Below are positions 34,932 through 42,786 of a DNA stretch of 64,000 nucleotides, piece by piece. The DNA is from Candidatus Gastranaerophilales bacterium (GTDB taxonomy: Bacteria > Cyanobacteriota > Vampirovibrionia > Gastranaerophilales > Gastranaerophilaceae): the NCBI GenBank assembly GCA_944327245.1, contig CALVHD010000001.1, positions 55,630 through 119,629 on the forward strand, written 5' to 3'. A program made the translations under genes and the position numbers. The notes beneath the pieces are model-generated. The model was not told the DNA's origin. It did not search any database and saw nothing but the letters and a program-made list of their open reading frames with translations. Numbering within the stretch: the stretch's first letter is position 1; every line of letters begins with the position of its first letter.

Positions 34932-36809
34932 ATGTGCTCTCATTCTCACAGTTGTGCTGCTAAAGAAAACGAAAAAGAAAAAGTATTTTCGTGGATTAAT
35001 ATAATTTGTCCTATTTTTATTTTGGTAAGTGCGTTTTTGTTTGACTTATCTCAAGGTGTTTTATTGTTTTTATATATTCTTGCTTATTTGTGGGCAGGTT
35101 ATGATGTTTTGTTGTCTGCTTTTAAAAATATCTTAAAAGGCGATTTTTTTGATGAAAATTTTTTAATGTCCATAGCTACAATAGGTGCAATTTTAATCAA
35201 TGAGTATCCTGAAGCTATAATGGTCATGATTTTATATAAGATTGGAGAAACCCTGCAAGATAGTGCTGTTGATAAATCTAAAGATTCTATTTCAAAACTA
35301 ATGGGTCTTAATCCTGAATATGCAAATGTTTATTCTGATAATGAGTTAATTAGAAAAAATCCTAATGATGTAAAAATTAACGATATTATTCTTGTAAAAA
35401 AAGGTGAAAAAATTCCTCTTGACGGTGTGGTTGTGGATGGTGAGGCATATGTTGATACGTCTAATTTAACAGGAGAATCAGCACCTTTGTTTTTAGATAA
35501 AGACAAACAAGCCTTAAGCGGTTGCATTGTTGCAGATGGTAACTTGCAAATTAAAGTTGAAAAATTGTATCATGATTCAACTGTGGCAAAGATACTGGAG
35601 CTTGTTGAACATGCAAATAACAAAAAAACAGACAGTGAAAAATTTATAACAAAATTTGCAAAAATTTACACTCCTATTGTGGTGTTTATGGCTTTATTAT
35701 TGGCAATTTTGCCGCCGATTGTGTTTCGTGATGATTTTCTTGTTTGGATTAACAGAGCATTAATATTTCTTGTTATTTCATGTCCTTGTGCTCTTGTGAT
35801 TTCCGTGCCTTTAAGTTTTTTTGCTGGTATCGGAGCTGCAGCAAAAAAAGGCATTTTGATTAAGGGCAGTAAATATATTGAGGCGTTGGCAAAAATTAAA
35901 AATGTTGTATTTGATAAGACAGGAACTCTTACGCAGGGGCATTTTGTTATAGAAAAAATTGTTGCAGATGATAATACAATGTCTGAAAAAGAAATTTTGG
36001 ATACAATATGTCAAATTGAAAGTTATTCAAATCACCCTTTGGCTTTGTCTATATTAAAAGCTTATGACGGTGTCACAGATAAAAAAGATGTAAAAAATAT
36101 TTCTGAAATTTCAGGAAAAGGAATAAAAGCGACAATAGAAAACAAAGAAGTGCTTGTTGGAAATGTTGAATTGTTAAAAATGTATAATGTTAATATAGAC
36201 AATATTAGAGAAGAAATAACGGCAGTTTTTCTTGCAATCAACGGAGAGTGCAAAGGACACATTGTGCTTTTTGACGATTTAAAGCAATCAAGTAAAACTG
36301 CAATACAAAAACTTAATAAATTAAAAATCAATACCTTTATTTTAAGTGGTGATAGTAAAAAGGCTGTTGAAAAAATTGCTAAAAAGTTAAATGTTTCAAA
36401 TTACTTTTATAAATTATTACCTCAGGATAAAGTTGAAAAATTAGAAAGCATAATTAATGCTGAATTAAAAAAGCAAACAACAGCTTTTGTAGGTGATGGA
36501 ATAAATGATGCGCCGGTATTAAAAAGAGCTGATATTGGTATTTCAATGGGGGCGCTTGGTTCCGATATAGCAATAGAAGCCAGTGATGTGGTAATCATGG
36601 ATGATAATTTAGATAAAATAGCAAAAGTGATTGAAATTTCAAAAAAAACTTTGAATATTGCAAAACAAAATATTATATTTGCGCTGTTTGTTAAAATTTT
36701 ATTTCTTGCATTGGGAGCGCTTGGCTTAATGACAATGTGGATGGCTGTTTTTGCTGATGTGGGCGTAACTTTCTTGGCTGTGTTAAACTGTTTAAGGATT
36801 ATAAGGTAA
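34932..36809 (+). CDS. P1B-type zinc/cadmium/lead efflux ATPase
   Basis: 625-residue heavy-metal transporting ATPase. The N-terminus MCSHSHSCAAK is a short Cys/His-rich stretch in place of the usual ~70-residue CxxC metal-binding domain. The membrane metal site is Cys284-Pro-Cys286 (SCPCALVISVP). The last membrane segment has FADVGVTFLAVLN with the Asp characteristic of P1B-2 (ZntA/CadA) pumps. Catalytic motifs are TGES, phosphorylated Asp328 in DKTGTLTQG, and VGDGINDAP. The SmtB-type repressor next door supports Zn/Cd export rather than copper. Ribosome site AAAGGAG is ideal. Confidence 0.93.
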   Translation: MCSHSHSCAAKENEKEKVFSWINIICPIFILVSAFLFDLSQGVLLFLYILAYLWAGYDVLLSAFKNILKGDFFDENFLMSIATIGAILINEYPEAIMVMILYKIGETLQDSAVDKSKDSISKLMGLNPEYANVYSDNELIRKNPNDVKINDIILVKKGEKIPLDGVVVDGEAYVDTSNLTGESAPLFLDKDKQALSGCIVADGNLQIKVEKLYHDSTVAKILELVEHANNKKTDSEKFITKFAKIYTPIVVFMALLLAILPPIVFRDDFLVWINRALIFLVISCPCALVISVPLSFFAGIGAAAKKGILIKGSKYIEALAKIKNVVFDKTGTLTQGHFVIEKIVADDNTMSEKEILDTICQIESYSNHPLALSILKAYDGVTDKKDVKNISEISGKGIKATIENKEVLVGNVELLKMYNVNIDNIREEITAVFLAINGECKGHIVLFDDLKQSSKTAIQKLNKLKINTFILSGDSKKAVEKIAKKLNVSNYFYKLLPQDKVEKLESIINAELKKQTTAFVGDGINDAPVLKRADIGISMGALGSDIAIEASDVVIMDDNLDKIAKVIEISKKTLNIAKQNIIFALFVKILFLALGALGLMTMWMAVFADVGVTFLAVLNCLRIIR

Positions 36810-36818
36810 AATTTTTTT

Positions 36819-37127
36819 ATGACAAATAAGATAAAAAAATATAGATATAAATATACAAAAGAGCAAAAAGAAAGAATATTGTATGAAATTAGTTTGAATA
36901 AATCGGTTGATGAAGCTTTTGCTGCAATAGAAATAGATGTTCATAAATTAAACACTGTTGATGAAAAATATAAAGCAAAGTTAATCAGCAAGTGGAAAAA
37001 AGAGCTTTATTCAAACAAAGACAATATTTCTGTTTTAAATAAGAATAATCAGCTAATTCAATTAGAAAAAGAAATTAATCAATTTTCAAACGAAGATGTA
37101 ATTTTAGCGTATTATGGGCAAGATTAA
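36819..37127 (+). CDS. Small basic helical protein of unknown function
   Basis: 102 residues, no family recognised. The N-terminal ~20 residues are strongly basic (MTNKIKKYRYKYTKEQKER), followed by predicted helices and an acidic end. The TKEQKERILYEIS segment has a weak look of a transposase or homeodomain-like helix, too weak to call. It starts 10 bases after the metal ATPase with no terminator between, so it is probably on the same transcript and could be metal-induced. No strong ribosome site is seen. Confidence 0.5.
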   Translation: MTNKIKKYRYKYTKEQKERILYEISLNKSVDEAFAAIEIDVHKLNTVDEKYKAKLISKWKKELYSNKDNISVLNKNNQLIQLEKEINQFSNEDVILAYYGQD

Positions 37128-37184
37128 TAAAAGCGTAGTTTGTACACTTTATTAATTTTTTTTAAGTTAAATAAAAAATTGAAT

Positions 37185-37214
37185 TTGACAAACAAATATT
37201 TTTTTGGTTTTATA
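37185..37214 (+). promoter_or_regulatory. Promoter before the coiled-coil protein at 37260
   Basis: TTGACA (37185-37190) followed after 18 bases by TTTATA (37209-37214), merging into an alternating TA tract at 37211-37220. The exact -10 is ambiguous. Confidence 0.5.
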
Positions 37215-37259
37215 TATATACAGAGTCATTCTGAAGTGAATTGTAGAAGGAGTTGCTAA

Positions 37260-37859
37260 ATGCAAGAAAAAGAATTACCGAAAAATATGGGTAAAAAAAT
37301 AGTAGACGCACTAAAGCAACAAGATTTTAATGATACTTCGGACGCTGTAACAGAAGATATCATGGATGGTTTTGATGACAGCGATGTTCTATCATTAGAC
37401 GAATCCGATGACAGCGCAAAAGAATCATCTTTTGATTTTGGTTCAAATGCGAAAGATTATCAGCCGGTATTTTCTGTTAACGAAGAAAATGTTTCTTCAA
37501 ATCCTGATTTAAAATTGTCCATTGAAAATGATGAAGATGTTGAAGAGTTTGAAATGCCAAACAATATCAACGTATTAAAAAGGTTGATTGCTCAATTGCC
37601 TACAGGTGTTCCAAGACAAACAGGCGCACAAATTATACGTCAGACAATTGAAGCATTGGGCATTCCAATGAAAACTGTTCTTCAAGATGCACAAAGAGTT
37701 AGAGATTGTTTAAACAGTTCGATAAAAGATTGTAATTATACAGTTCAAGAATATAAGAGCAATATCAGAACTCTTGAAAAACAAGCAGCAAGTTATCAAA
37801 AACAATTGAACAAATTAAATGATATTATTGGTTTGTTCGTGTATGGAGATAAAAAATAA
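37260..37859 (+). CDS. Acidic protein with C-terminal coiled coil, unknown function
   Basis: 199 residues, family not recognised. Residues ~1-95 are very acidic and low in complexity (runs of Asp, Ser and Glu), probably disordered. Residues ~98-140 hold an ordered segment (NVLKRLIAQLPTGVPRQTGAQIIRQTIEALGI). The remainder is a coiled coil (YKSNIRTLEKQAASYQKQLNKLNDIIGLF). It has its own promoter and a good AAGGAG site (37247-37252). It resembles a scaffold or adaptor more than an enzyme. tRNA-Glu follows. Confidence 0.6.
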   Translation: MQEKELPKNMGKKIVDALKQQDFNDTSDAVTEDIMDGFDDSDVLSLDESDDSAKESSFDFGSNAKDYQPVFSVNEENVSSNPDLKLSIENDEDVEEFEMPNNINVLKRLIAQLPTGVPRQTGAQIIRQTIEALGIPMKTVLQDAQRVRDCLNSSIKDCNYTVQEYKSNIRTLEKQAASYQKQLNKLNDIIGLFVYGDKK

Positions 37860-37873
37860 AAAGATAAGTTCTT

Positions 37874-37949
37874 GCCCCCATCGTCTAGAGGCCTAGGACA
37901 ACACCCTTTCACGGTGTAGACAGCGATTCGAATTCGCTTGGGGGTACCA
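37874..37949 (+). tRNA. tRNA-Glu (TTC)
   Basis: Acceptor GCCCCCA/TGGGGGT (with a terminal G-U pair), anticodon stem ACACC/GGTGT around CTTTCAC giving anticodon TTC, T-loop TTCGAAT. CCA encoded at 37947-37949. Confidence 0.96.
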
Positions 37950-37959
37950 TATAAAAAAC

Positions 37960-37982
37960 AGAGGCTTTGAGCCTCTTTTTTT
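37960..37982 (+). terminator. Terminator after tRNA-Glu
   Basis: Stem AGAGGCT (37960-37966), loop TTG, AGCCTCT (37970-37976), followed by a T run. Confidence 0.88.
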
Positions 37983-38044
37983 GTGTTTAATTCTACAGTT
38001 AAAAACAAGGTTGATTTTGTTTATATAAATTTTAAATATATAAA

Positions 38045-38070
38045 AAACGCTCGGAAAATGCCGAGCGTTT
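38045..38070 (-). terminator. Terminator of dxs
   Basis: Ten-base stem AAACGCTCGG (38045-38054) / CCGAGCGTTT (38061-38070). On the minus strand it is followed by further T residues; it lies just after the dxs stop. Confidence 0.88.
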
Positions 38071-38075
38071 ATATT

Positions 38076-39836
38076 TTATACTAACTTGCAATTTGTTAAT
38101 TTTTTAATGTCATCCAGAATTTGATTTTCTGTTAAACCAAACATTTTATATAATTCATTTAATGGAACTCTATCTGTGAATAATTTCTGTGCTCCATAAT
38201 TTTTAACTTTTATATCGCTAGTTGAATAAAATCTTGAGATTTTTTCTCCAAAACCGCCGTCTAAAACGCCATCTTCAAGAGTAATAACGAGATTGTGATT
38301 TTGTTTTAGACTGTCAAGCATATTTTCGTCTATTCCTGTTATATAACAAGGATTTATTAAAGTAGAATTAATGTTTAGTTCTGCTTTTAATTTTGAGTGT
38401 ATTTTTTCTCCTAAATTAAAGAAATTACCAAGAGCAATAATTGCAATTTTTTCTCCTTGGTTAATCATTTTGAATTTGTTTAATTTTGAATAATCTGTTA
38501 AATCTTTCATTCCTGTTGATTTTAGAGGAATGAACGGAACCCTTATTGCTACAGGGTGTTCGTTTTGATTATATGCCCAATTCAACATTGCAAGATATTC
38601 TTCTTTGTTGGTTGGAGCTAAATATACAATATTTGGAATGTTTGAGATTAAGGGTATATCAAAAATTCCCAAATGCGTTGCATCCATTGGACTAATTGTT
38701 CCCCAATAAACAAGAATTGTTGCAGCAGATTTATTAAGTGCCAAATCTTGAGATAATTGGTCGTATGTTCTTTGGATAAATGAGCTCATTAGTGCCAAAA
38801 CTGGCTTTGCGCCGCCTTTAGCTAAAGCTGAGGCATATGCAATGGAGTGTTCTTCAGAAATTGCAACATCAGTATAATTTTTGCCCATTTTTTCTCTAAA
38901 TTCAGGGTAAAAACCGACTGCCCCAGGGGTTCCGGCTGTAATAGCCACAACAGGTTCACTATTTTCTTTTTTATTTAAAAGAAAATCGGTTGTAATAGAT
39001 TCATAAGTTTCAATTTGTTTATTTACTTCGTCTTTTTTATCTAAAAATCCTGCTAAATGCCAGTGGTAGCATTCTTTATTTTCTTCGGCGGGTTTATACC
39101 CTTTGCCTTTTAGGGTGTGAATGTGGACGACAATTGGTTTTTTGATATCTTTAACTGTTTTAAAAGTTTCAATTAGCGTTTTAATGTCGTTTCCTTCTTC
39201 AACATAAATATATTCAAAGCCAAGGTTTTTAAAGAAATTATTTTGTGATTTTCCGTCTGTTTTTCTTAATTCTTCAAGATTTTTGTAAAGTCCGCCGTAG
39301 TTTTTTGCTATTGACATTTCGTTGTCATTCACAATAACTATAAAATTGCTGTTTAATTCTCCTGCATTGTTTAGCCCTTCAAAAGCTTCGCCACCTGATA
39401 ATGACCCGTCGCCAATAAGCGCAATGACATTGTGGTTTTGGTTTAAAATATCTCTTGCTTTAGCCAGTCCTGTAGCTAAAGAAATTGATGTTGAAGTGTG
39501 ACCGATTGTAAAATTGTCATGTTCGCTTTCGTTTGGATTAAAATATCCGCTAATAGAATATTTTTCGTTAATAAAGCCATCTTTTCTTCCTGTCAGCATT
39601 TTATGGGGATAACATTGATGTGAAACATCAAAAACAAATTTGTCTTTTGGTGAATTAAAAACATAATGAAGTGCTATTGTGGCTTCAACTATTCCTAAAT
39701 CAGGTCCTAAATGACCCCCTATATCATTTACTCTTTTTAAAATGCCTTCTCTTATTTCTTGGGCAAGTGTATTCATTTCATCTAATGATAATTTTTTGAC
39801 ATCGTCAGGTGAATTAATTTTTTCTAATATTTTCAT
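38076..39836 (-). CDS. dxs: 1-deoxy-D-xylulose-5-phosphate synthase family protein
   Basis: Thiamine-diphosphate enzyme joining pyruvate and glyceraldehyde 3-phosphate. Motifs: GGHLGPDLGIVEATIALHYVF, DVSHQCYPHKMLTGR, IALIGDGSLSGGEAFEGLNNAGEL with a following Asn for the cofactor metal, and the central AISEEHSIAYASALAKGG. At 586 residues it is ~35 shorter than standard DXS. It has SLSGGEA and DVSHQ where classical enzymes have the usual GALTGGM-like and DVGHQ forms, so it belongs to a variant branch. The DXP product is the substrate of PdxJ (31277) and feeds isoprenoids. A perfect palindrome lies just upstream. Confidence 0.87.
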   Translation of the reverse strand: MKILEKINSPDDVKKLSLDEMNTLAQEIREGILKRVNDIGGHLGPDLGIVEATIALHYVFNSPKDKFVFDVSHQCYPHKMLTGRKDGFINEKYSISGYFNPNESEHDNFTIGHTSTSISLATGLAKARDILNQNHNVIALIGDGSLSGGEAFEGLNNAGELNSNFIVIVNDNEMSIAKNYGGLYKNLEELRKTDGKSQNNFFKNLGFEYIYVEEGNDIKTLIETFKTVKDIKKPIVVHIHTLKGKGYKPAEENKECYHWHLAGFLDKKDEVNKQIETYESITTDFLLNKKENSEPVVAITAGTPGAVGFYPEFREKMGKNYTDVAISEEHSIAYASALAKGGAKPVLALMSSFIQRTYDQLSQDLALNKSAATILVYWGTISPMDATHLGIFDIPLISNIPNIVYLAPTNKEEYLAMLNWAYNQNEHPVAIRVPFIPLKSTGMKDLTDYSKLNKFKMINQGEKIAIIALGNFFNLGEKIHSKLKAELNINSTLINPCYITGIDENMLDSLKQNHNLVITLEDGVLDGGFGEKISRFYSTSDIKVKNYGAQKLFTDRVPLNELYKMFGLTENQILDDIKKLTNCKLV

Positions 39837-39867
39837 ATATCACTCCTTTTTTAATTTTATTTTACTG

Positions 39868-39885
39868 CTTAGAGTATACTCTAAG
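39868..39885. repeat. 18-base perfect palindrome upstream of dxs
   Basis: CTTAGAGTATACTCTAAG, an exact palindrome, 31 bases before the dxs start and between dxs and the divergent DJ-1 gene. On the minus strand TTGACT overlaps its edge, so it would sit inside a promoter. Candidate operator; regulator unknown. Confidence 0.6.
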
Positions 39886-39894
39886 TCAAATTTT

Positions 39895-39923
39895 TTGCTA
39901 AAATGTGCGATTTATTTTATATT
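39895..39923 (+). promoter_or_regulatory. Promoter for the DJ-1/PfpI gene
   Basis: TTGCTA (39895-39900), 17-base spacer, TATATT (39918-39923), about 31 bases before the start codon. Confidence 0.55.
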
Positions 39924-39954
39924 GGTTATTTTATAATAACAATAAGAGGTGAAT

Positions 39955-40614
39955 ATGAAAAAAAATATTTTAATAATAACCACAAACTCAAATGGAGATA
40001 AAAATATTGAAAATACCGGTGTTTATTTAGAAGAGTTTGCGGTTCCTTATTTAATTTTTAAGGCAACAGGATACGAAATTGATACAGCTTCTGTTAATGG
40101 GGGATTATCTCCTGTGGATATTCGTTCAATGTCTTGTTCTAATCCGATTGAGTGGGATGATTGTATAAAAATTTTAAGAAAAACAAAAAGTTTATCTGAT
40201 ATAGATTATGCTAAATATGATGTTTTGTTTTTTTCCGGCGGACATGGCCCAATGTTTGATATTGCGTATGATGAAAAAATTAAAGAAGTTGTTGAATATT
40301 TTTATTTAAACAAAAAAATTATTTCAGCTATTTGTCATGGGGTTGTTGCCTTGGTTAATGCAAAAGATGAGAATAATAATCCTATTGTTAAAGATAAAAA
40401 AATAACTTCTTTTACAAATAAAGAAGAACATATTATTAAATTTGATGAATTTATGCCTTTTTTATTGGAAACAAGATTAAAAGAGCTTGGCGCAAATTTT
40501 ATTGAAAAAGCTCCTTGGAAAGAACATGTTGAGGTTGATAATAATATAATTACGGGTCAAAACCAAAATAGTGCAATACTTTTAGCTGAAAAAGTTATAG
40601 AAAAATTATACTAA
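39955..40614 (+). CDS. DJ-1/PfpI superfamily protein
   Basis: 219-residue class I glutamine-amidotransferase-like protein of the DJ-1/PfpI superfamily (Hsp31/YDR533-like branch). The nucleophile elbow is SAICHGVVALVNAK with a reactive Cys. The preceding YDVLFFSGGHGPMFD segment and the fold order fit small-molecule chaperones or glyoxalase-type enzymes; the true substrate is uncertain. ATG 39955 is chosen over GTG 39949 because AGAGGT overlaps the GTG. A strong terminator follows, so it is monocistronic. Confidence 0.85.
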   Translation: MKKNILIITTNSNGDKNIENTGVYLEEFAVPYLIFKATGYEIDTASVNGGLSPVDIRSMSCSNPIEWDDCIKILRKTKSLSDIDYAKYDVLFFSGGHGPMFDIAYDEKIKEVVEYFYLNKKIISAICHGVVALVNAKDENNNPIVKDKKITSFTNKEEHIIKFDEFMPFLLETRLKELGANFIEKAPWKEHVEVDNNIITGQNQNSAILLAEKVIEKLY

Positions 40615-40618
40615 AAAA

Positions 40619-40646
40619 AGCACATAGATATTCTATGTGCTTTTTA
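40619..40646 (+). terminator. Terminator after the DJ-1 gene
   Basis: Stem AGCACATAG (40619-40627) / CTATGTGCT (40633-40641) with a short loop and T run. The preceding A run (40613-40618) makes it usable by the convergent small gene as well. Confidence 0.88.
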
Positions 40647-40662
40647 TGTTTTAAAATTTTTA

Positions 40663-40971
40663 TTAGCCTTGCACTGCTTCAGCTGCTGTTTCAACCGTTT
40701 TTTCGCCTGTTTCAGCTACTGTTTCTACTTTTTTAGGAAGGTGAGCAACGATGGCATCTTTGATTTGACCTGCTTTAGTTTTTACTGCATCAAAAATGAT
40801 ACCATAACCTTGTTTAATTGCTTCTAAACCTTTTGCATCAACTTTTTTACCTTTTGCATAAGCAACAGCAGTAGTTGCAACAGCTGCAGCACCAACAACA
40901 GCACCTCCTACAACAGCGGCTTTCTTTGGTTTTGATAAATTGTTAAAACCTTGAATTGGATGAATGTTCAT
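40663..40971 (-). CDS. Small Ala-rich protein with one hydrophobic segment
   Basis: 102 residues, function unknown. The N-terminus MNIHPIQGFNNLSKPKK is short and basic, followed by a Gly/Ala/Val-rich hydrophobic stretch (about 18-40) that could span a membrane. Then comes a Lys-containing helix and a tail of near-repeats (VETVAETGEKTVETAAEAVQ) with amphipathic apolipoprotein-like periodicity. Ribosome site AAAGGA precedes the ATG. It shares a bidirectional terminator with the DJ-1 gene. Confidence 0.6.
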   Translation of the reverse strand: MNIHPIQGFNNLSKPKKAAVVGGAVVGAAAVATTAVAYAKGKKVDAKGLEAIKQGYGIIFDAVKTKAGQIKDAIVAHLPKKVETVAETGEKTVETAAEAVQG

Positions 40972-41051
40972 AGTATTTTCCTTTATTTGTTCTGTAGAAT
41001 TAACACGCTTACAACTTTGATAACAACACTAAATAAAAAATATTGCTAGTT

Positions 41052-41077
41052 ATGTTAATTAATATTAACATTTTTTT
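41052..41077 (+). repeat. Inverted repeat with T run in intergenic gap
   Basis: Perfect 8-4-8 repeat ATGTTAAT-TAAT-ATTAACAT followed by seven T, in the 180-base gap between the divergent gene at 40663-40971 and the TPR gene. It could be an operator or a weak terminator; the stem is almost entirely A-T. Confidence 0.4.
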
Positions 41078-41151
41078 ACATGATATATTAATTAGAAATA
41101 AAATTCAACAAGAAATTTATTGTGTTAATATTTTTTAATATGAGGTAATTT

Positions 41152-41640
41152 ATGGAACAAAATGAATTCAAAAAATATTTAGATGAGGGCATATATTGTA
41201 TTCAAAACGGTAATTATAAAAAAGCTATTGAATTTATAACAAAATCAATTTCAATAAAAGGTGATTTTGATGTTTCTTATTTTTATAGAGCGGTTGCTTA
41301 TCATGCTTTAAATAAATTGGATGATGCCATGCTCGATTATACAAAATCAATAAAATTAAATCCTAAAATGACAGATGCTTATTACAACAGAGCAAAAATT
41401 ATCTTGGAAAATAATACTTCAAGCGATATTCAAATAAAAAAAGCTATTGATGATTTGAATAAAGCTCTTAAGCTGGATGAAAATTTTGTTGATGCTTTGT
41501 TTGCAATGGCTGCTGCGCAAAAGAAGCTAAAAAATTATCATAAGGCTCTTGAATATCTTGAAAGGTTATTAAAAATTGAACCAAAAGCAGTTCATGCAAA
41601 TGCGCTAAAGAAATTAATTTTGCAAAAATACATAATATAA
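41152..41640 (+). CDS. TPR-repeat protein
   Basis: 162-residue soluble protein made almost wholly of tetratricopeptide repeats. About four units are visible: YCIQNGNYKKAIEFITKSISI, FYRAVAYHALNKLDDAMLDYTKSIKLNP, a degenerate third, and LFAMAAAQKKLKNYHKALEYLERLLKIEP. Such proteins act as binding platforms. No signal peptide, membrane segment or fused catalytic domain is present; partners are not indicated by the neighbours. Confidence 0.85.
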   Translation: MEQNEFKKYLDEGIYCIQNGNYKKAIEFITKSISIKGDFDVSYFYRAVAYHALNKLDDAMLDYTKSIKLNPKMTDAYYNRAKIILENNTSSDIQIKKAIDDLNKALKLDENFVDALFAMAAAQKKLKNYHKALEYLERLLKIEPKAVHANALKKLILQKYII

Positions 41641-41662
41641 TATTAACAATATTAAATACAAT

Positions 41663-41691
41663 ATGACAAAGAGGCGTTTTTAATATATGAT
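41663..41691 (+). promoter_or_regulatory. Promoter for the flavoprotein gene at 41727
   Basis: ATGACA (41663-41668), 17-base spacer, TATGAT (41686-41691), 35 bases before the ATG. Confidence 0.5.
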
Positions 41692-41726
41692 ATTCTTATC
41701 AGAATTAATTTGGAGGAAAGTTTAAA

Positions 41727-42587
41727 ATGGGATATGAAATTCTATATAAAAAAGAATTGTGTAAAAATCAGTTTGAAATAAAGGTAAAAGCTCCTTTTAT
41801 AACTAAAAATGCTAAAGCGGGGCAATTTATTATTTTAAGAACAGATAAAAATTCAGAACGTATTCCTCTTACAATTGCTGATTACGATAGACAAAATGAA
41901 ATTTTAACAATAGTATATATGGCTGTAGGCTATACAACAAAGAAGCTGGCTTCGTTAGATGTTGGTGATTGTATTGAAGATATAGTGGGTCCATTGGGCT
42001 GTCCTACGCACATAGAAAAATACGGCACAGTTATTTGTGTTGCGGGCGGTTATGGCGCTGCACCTTGTTATTTGATAGCTAAAGCTTTTAAAGAAGCAGG
42101 AAACAAAGTTCACATGGTTATGGGTGCAAGAACAAAAGATTTAATTTTTTGGGAAGATAAAATGAAACATGCTTGTTCTGAGCTTCACATTACAACAGAC
42201 GATGGTTCATATGGCACAAAAGGTTTTACAACGGAAGTTGCCAAAAAAATAATAGATACGGAAAAAGTTGATTATGTTATTGCGGTTGGACCAATGCCGA
42301 TGATGAGAGCAGTAGCAGAGTTAACCCGTCCTTATAAAATTAAAACAGAGGCTTCAATGAATCCTATAATGGTTGATGGTACGGGCATGTGCGGAGCTTG
42401 CAGACTGACTGTCGGCAATGAAGTTAAGTTTGCTTGCGTAGATGGCCCTGATTTTGATGCTCATTTGATAGATTTTGATGAAGTCATTAACAGAACAAAA
42501 ATTTATAAACAAGAAGAAAAGAGATGTGATGAAACAAAATGCAATTTGATTAAACAAGGTATAGAATTAGAAAAAGCAAAAATATAA
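41727..42587 (+). CDS. NfnA/SudB/PyrK-like FAD and [2Fe-2S] electron-transfer subunit
   Basis: 286-residue ferredoxin-reductase-fold protein. An FAD-binding barrel occupies ~1-95 (RIPLTIADY, the RxPxT-type FAD motif). A nucleotide-binding domain follows (VAGGYGAAPCYLIAKAFKEAG, AVGPMPMMRAVAELT). The C-terminal Cys cluster DGTGMCGACRLTVG and FACVDGPDFD matches NfnA/sulfide dehydrogenase more than classical PyrK. In most genomes an NfnB/GltD-like partner is adjacent or fused; none is here and no pyrD is near. The next genes are a Cys-rich miniprotein and a LeuC-family hydratase. Electron donor and acceptor are unresolved. Confidence 0.82.
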   Translation: MGYEILYKKELCKNQFEIKVKAPFITKNAKAGQFIILRTDKNSERIPLTIADYDRQNEILTIVYMAVGYTTKKLASLDVGDCIEDIVGPLGCPTHIEKYGTVICVAGGYGAAPCYLIAKAFKEAGNKVHMVMGARTKDLIFWEDKMKHACSELHITTDDGSYGTKGFTTEVAKKIIDTEKVDYVIAVGPMPMMRAVAELTRPYKIKTEASMNPIMVDGTGMCGACRLTVGNEVKFACVDGPDFDAHLIDFDEVINRTKIYKQEEKRCDETKCNLIKQGIELEKAKI

Positions 42588-42599
42588 AGGATAGTTAAT

Positions 42600-42782
42600 A
42601 TGAGCGCAGAAATTAACAGAAAAAAAATACCATATTGTCCGTTGATGTCGGCAGGAAATCAAGATTGCAGAGTGTGTTTGCAAGAAAGTTGCGCTTGGTA
42701 TGTTCAAAGCGCAAAGTCTTGCGCTGCATATGTAATAGCGCACAACAATCTTTTAGATATAAAAGCAAAACAAGGAAAATAA
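42600..42782 (+). CDS. Cys-rich miniprotein, possible Fe-S or metal binder
   Basis: 60 residues with six Cys, arranged as PYCPLM, DCRVCLQESCAWY and KSCAAY. Small proteins with this CPLMS...C..C...CAWY...C pattern occur widely in anaerobes and probably bind a metal or Fe-S cluster; the function is unknown. It starts 12 bases after the flavoprotein stop and ends four bases before the LeuC-family gene. The three are probably co-transcribed, and the miniprotein could help electron transfer or cluster delivery between them. Confidence 0.7.
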   Translation: MSAEINRKKIPYCPLMSAGNQDCRVCLQESCAWYVQSAKSCAAYVIAHNNLLDIKAKQGK

Positions 42783-42786
42783 AATT

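Noticed and set aside
36819..37127. Transposase-like helix-turn-helix
   Set aside because: Similarity is confined to a few residues; no inverted repeats or catalytic domain are present.
41727..42587. Assignment as PyrK of dihydroorotate dehydrogenase
   Set aside because: The C-terminal DGTGMCGACRLTVG...FACVDGPDFD block fits NfnA/sulfide dehydrogenase better, and no pyrD is adjacent.
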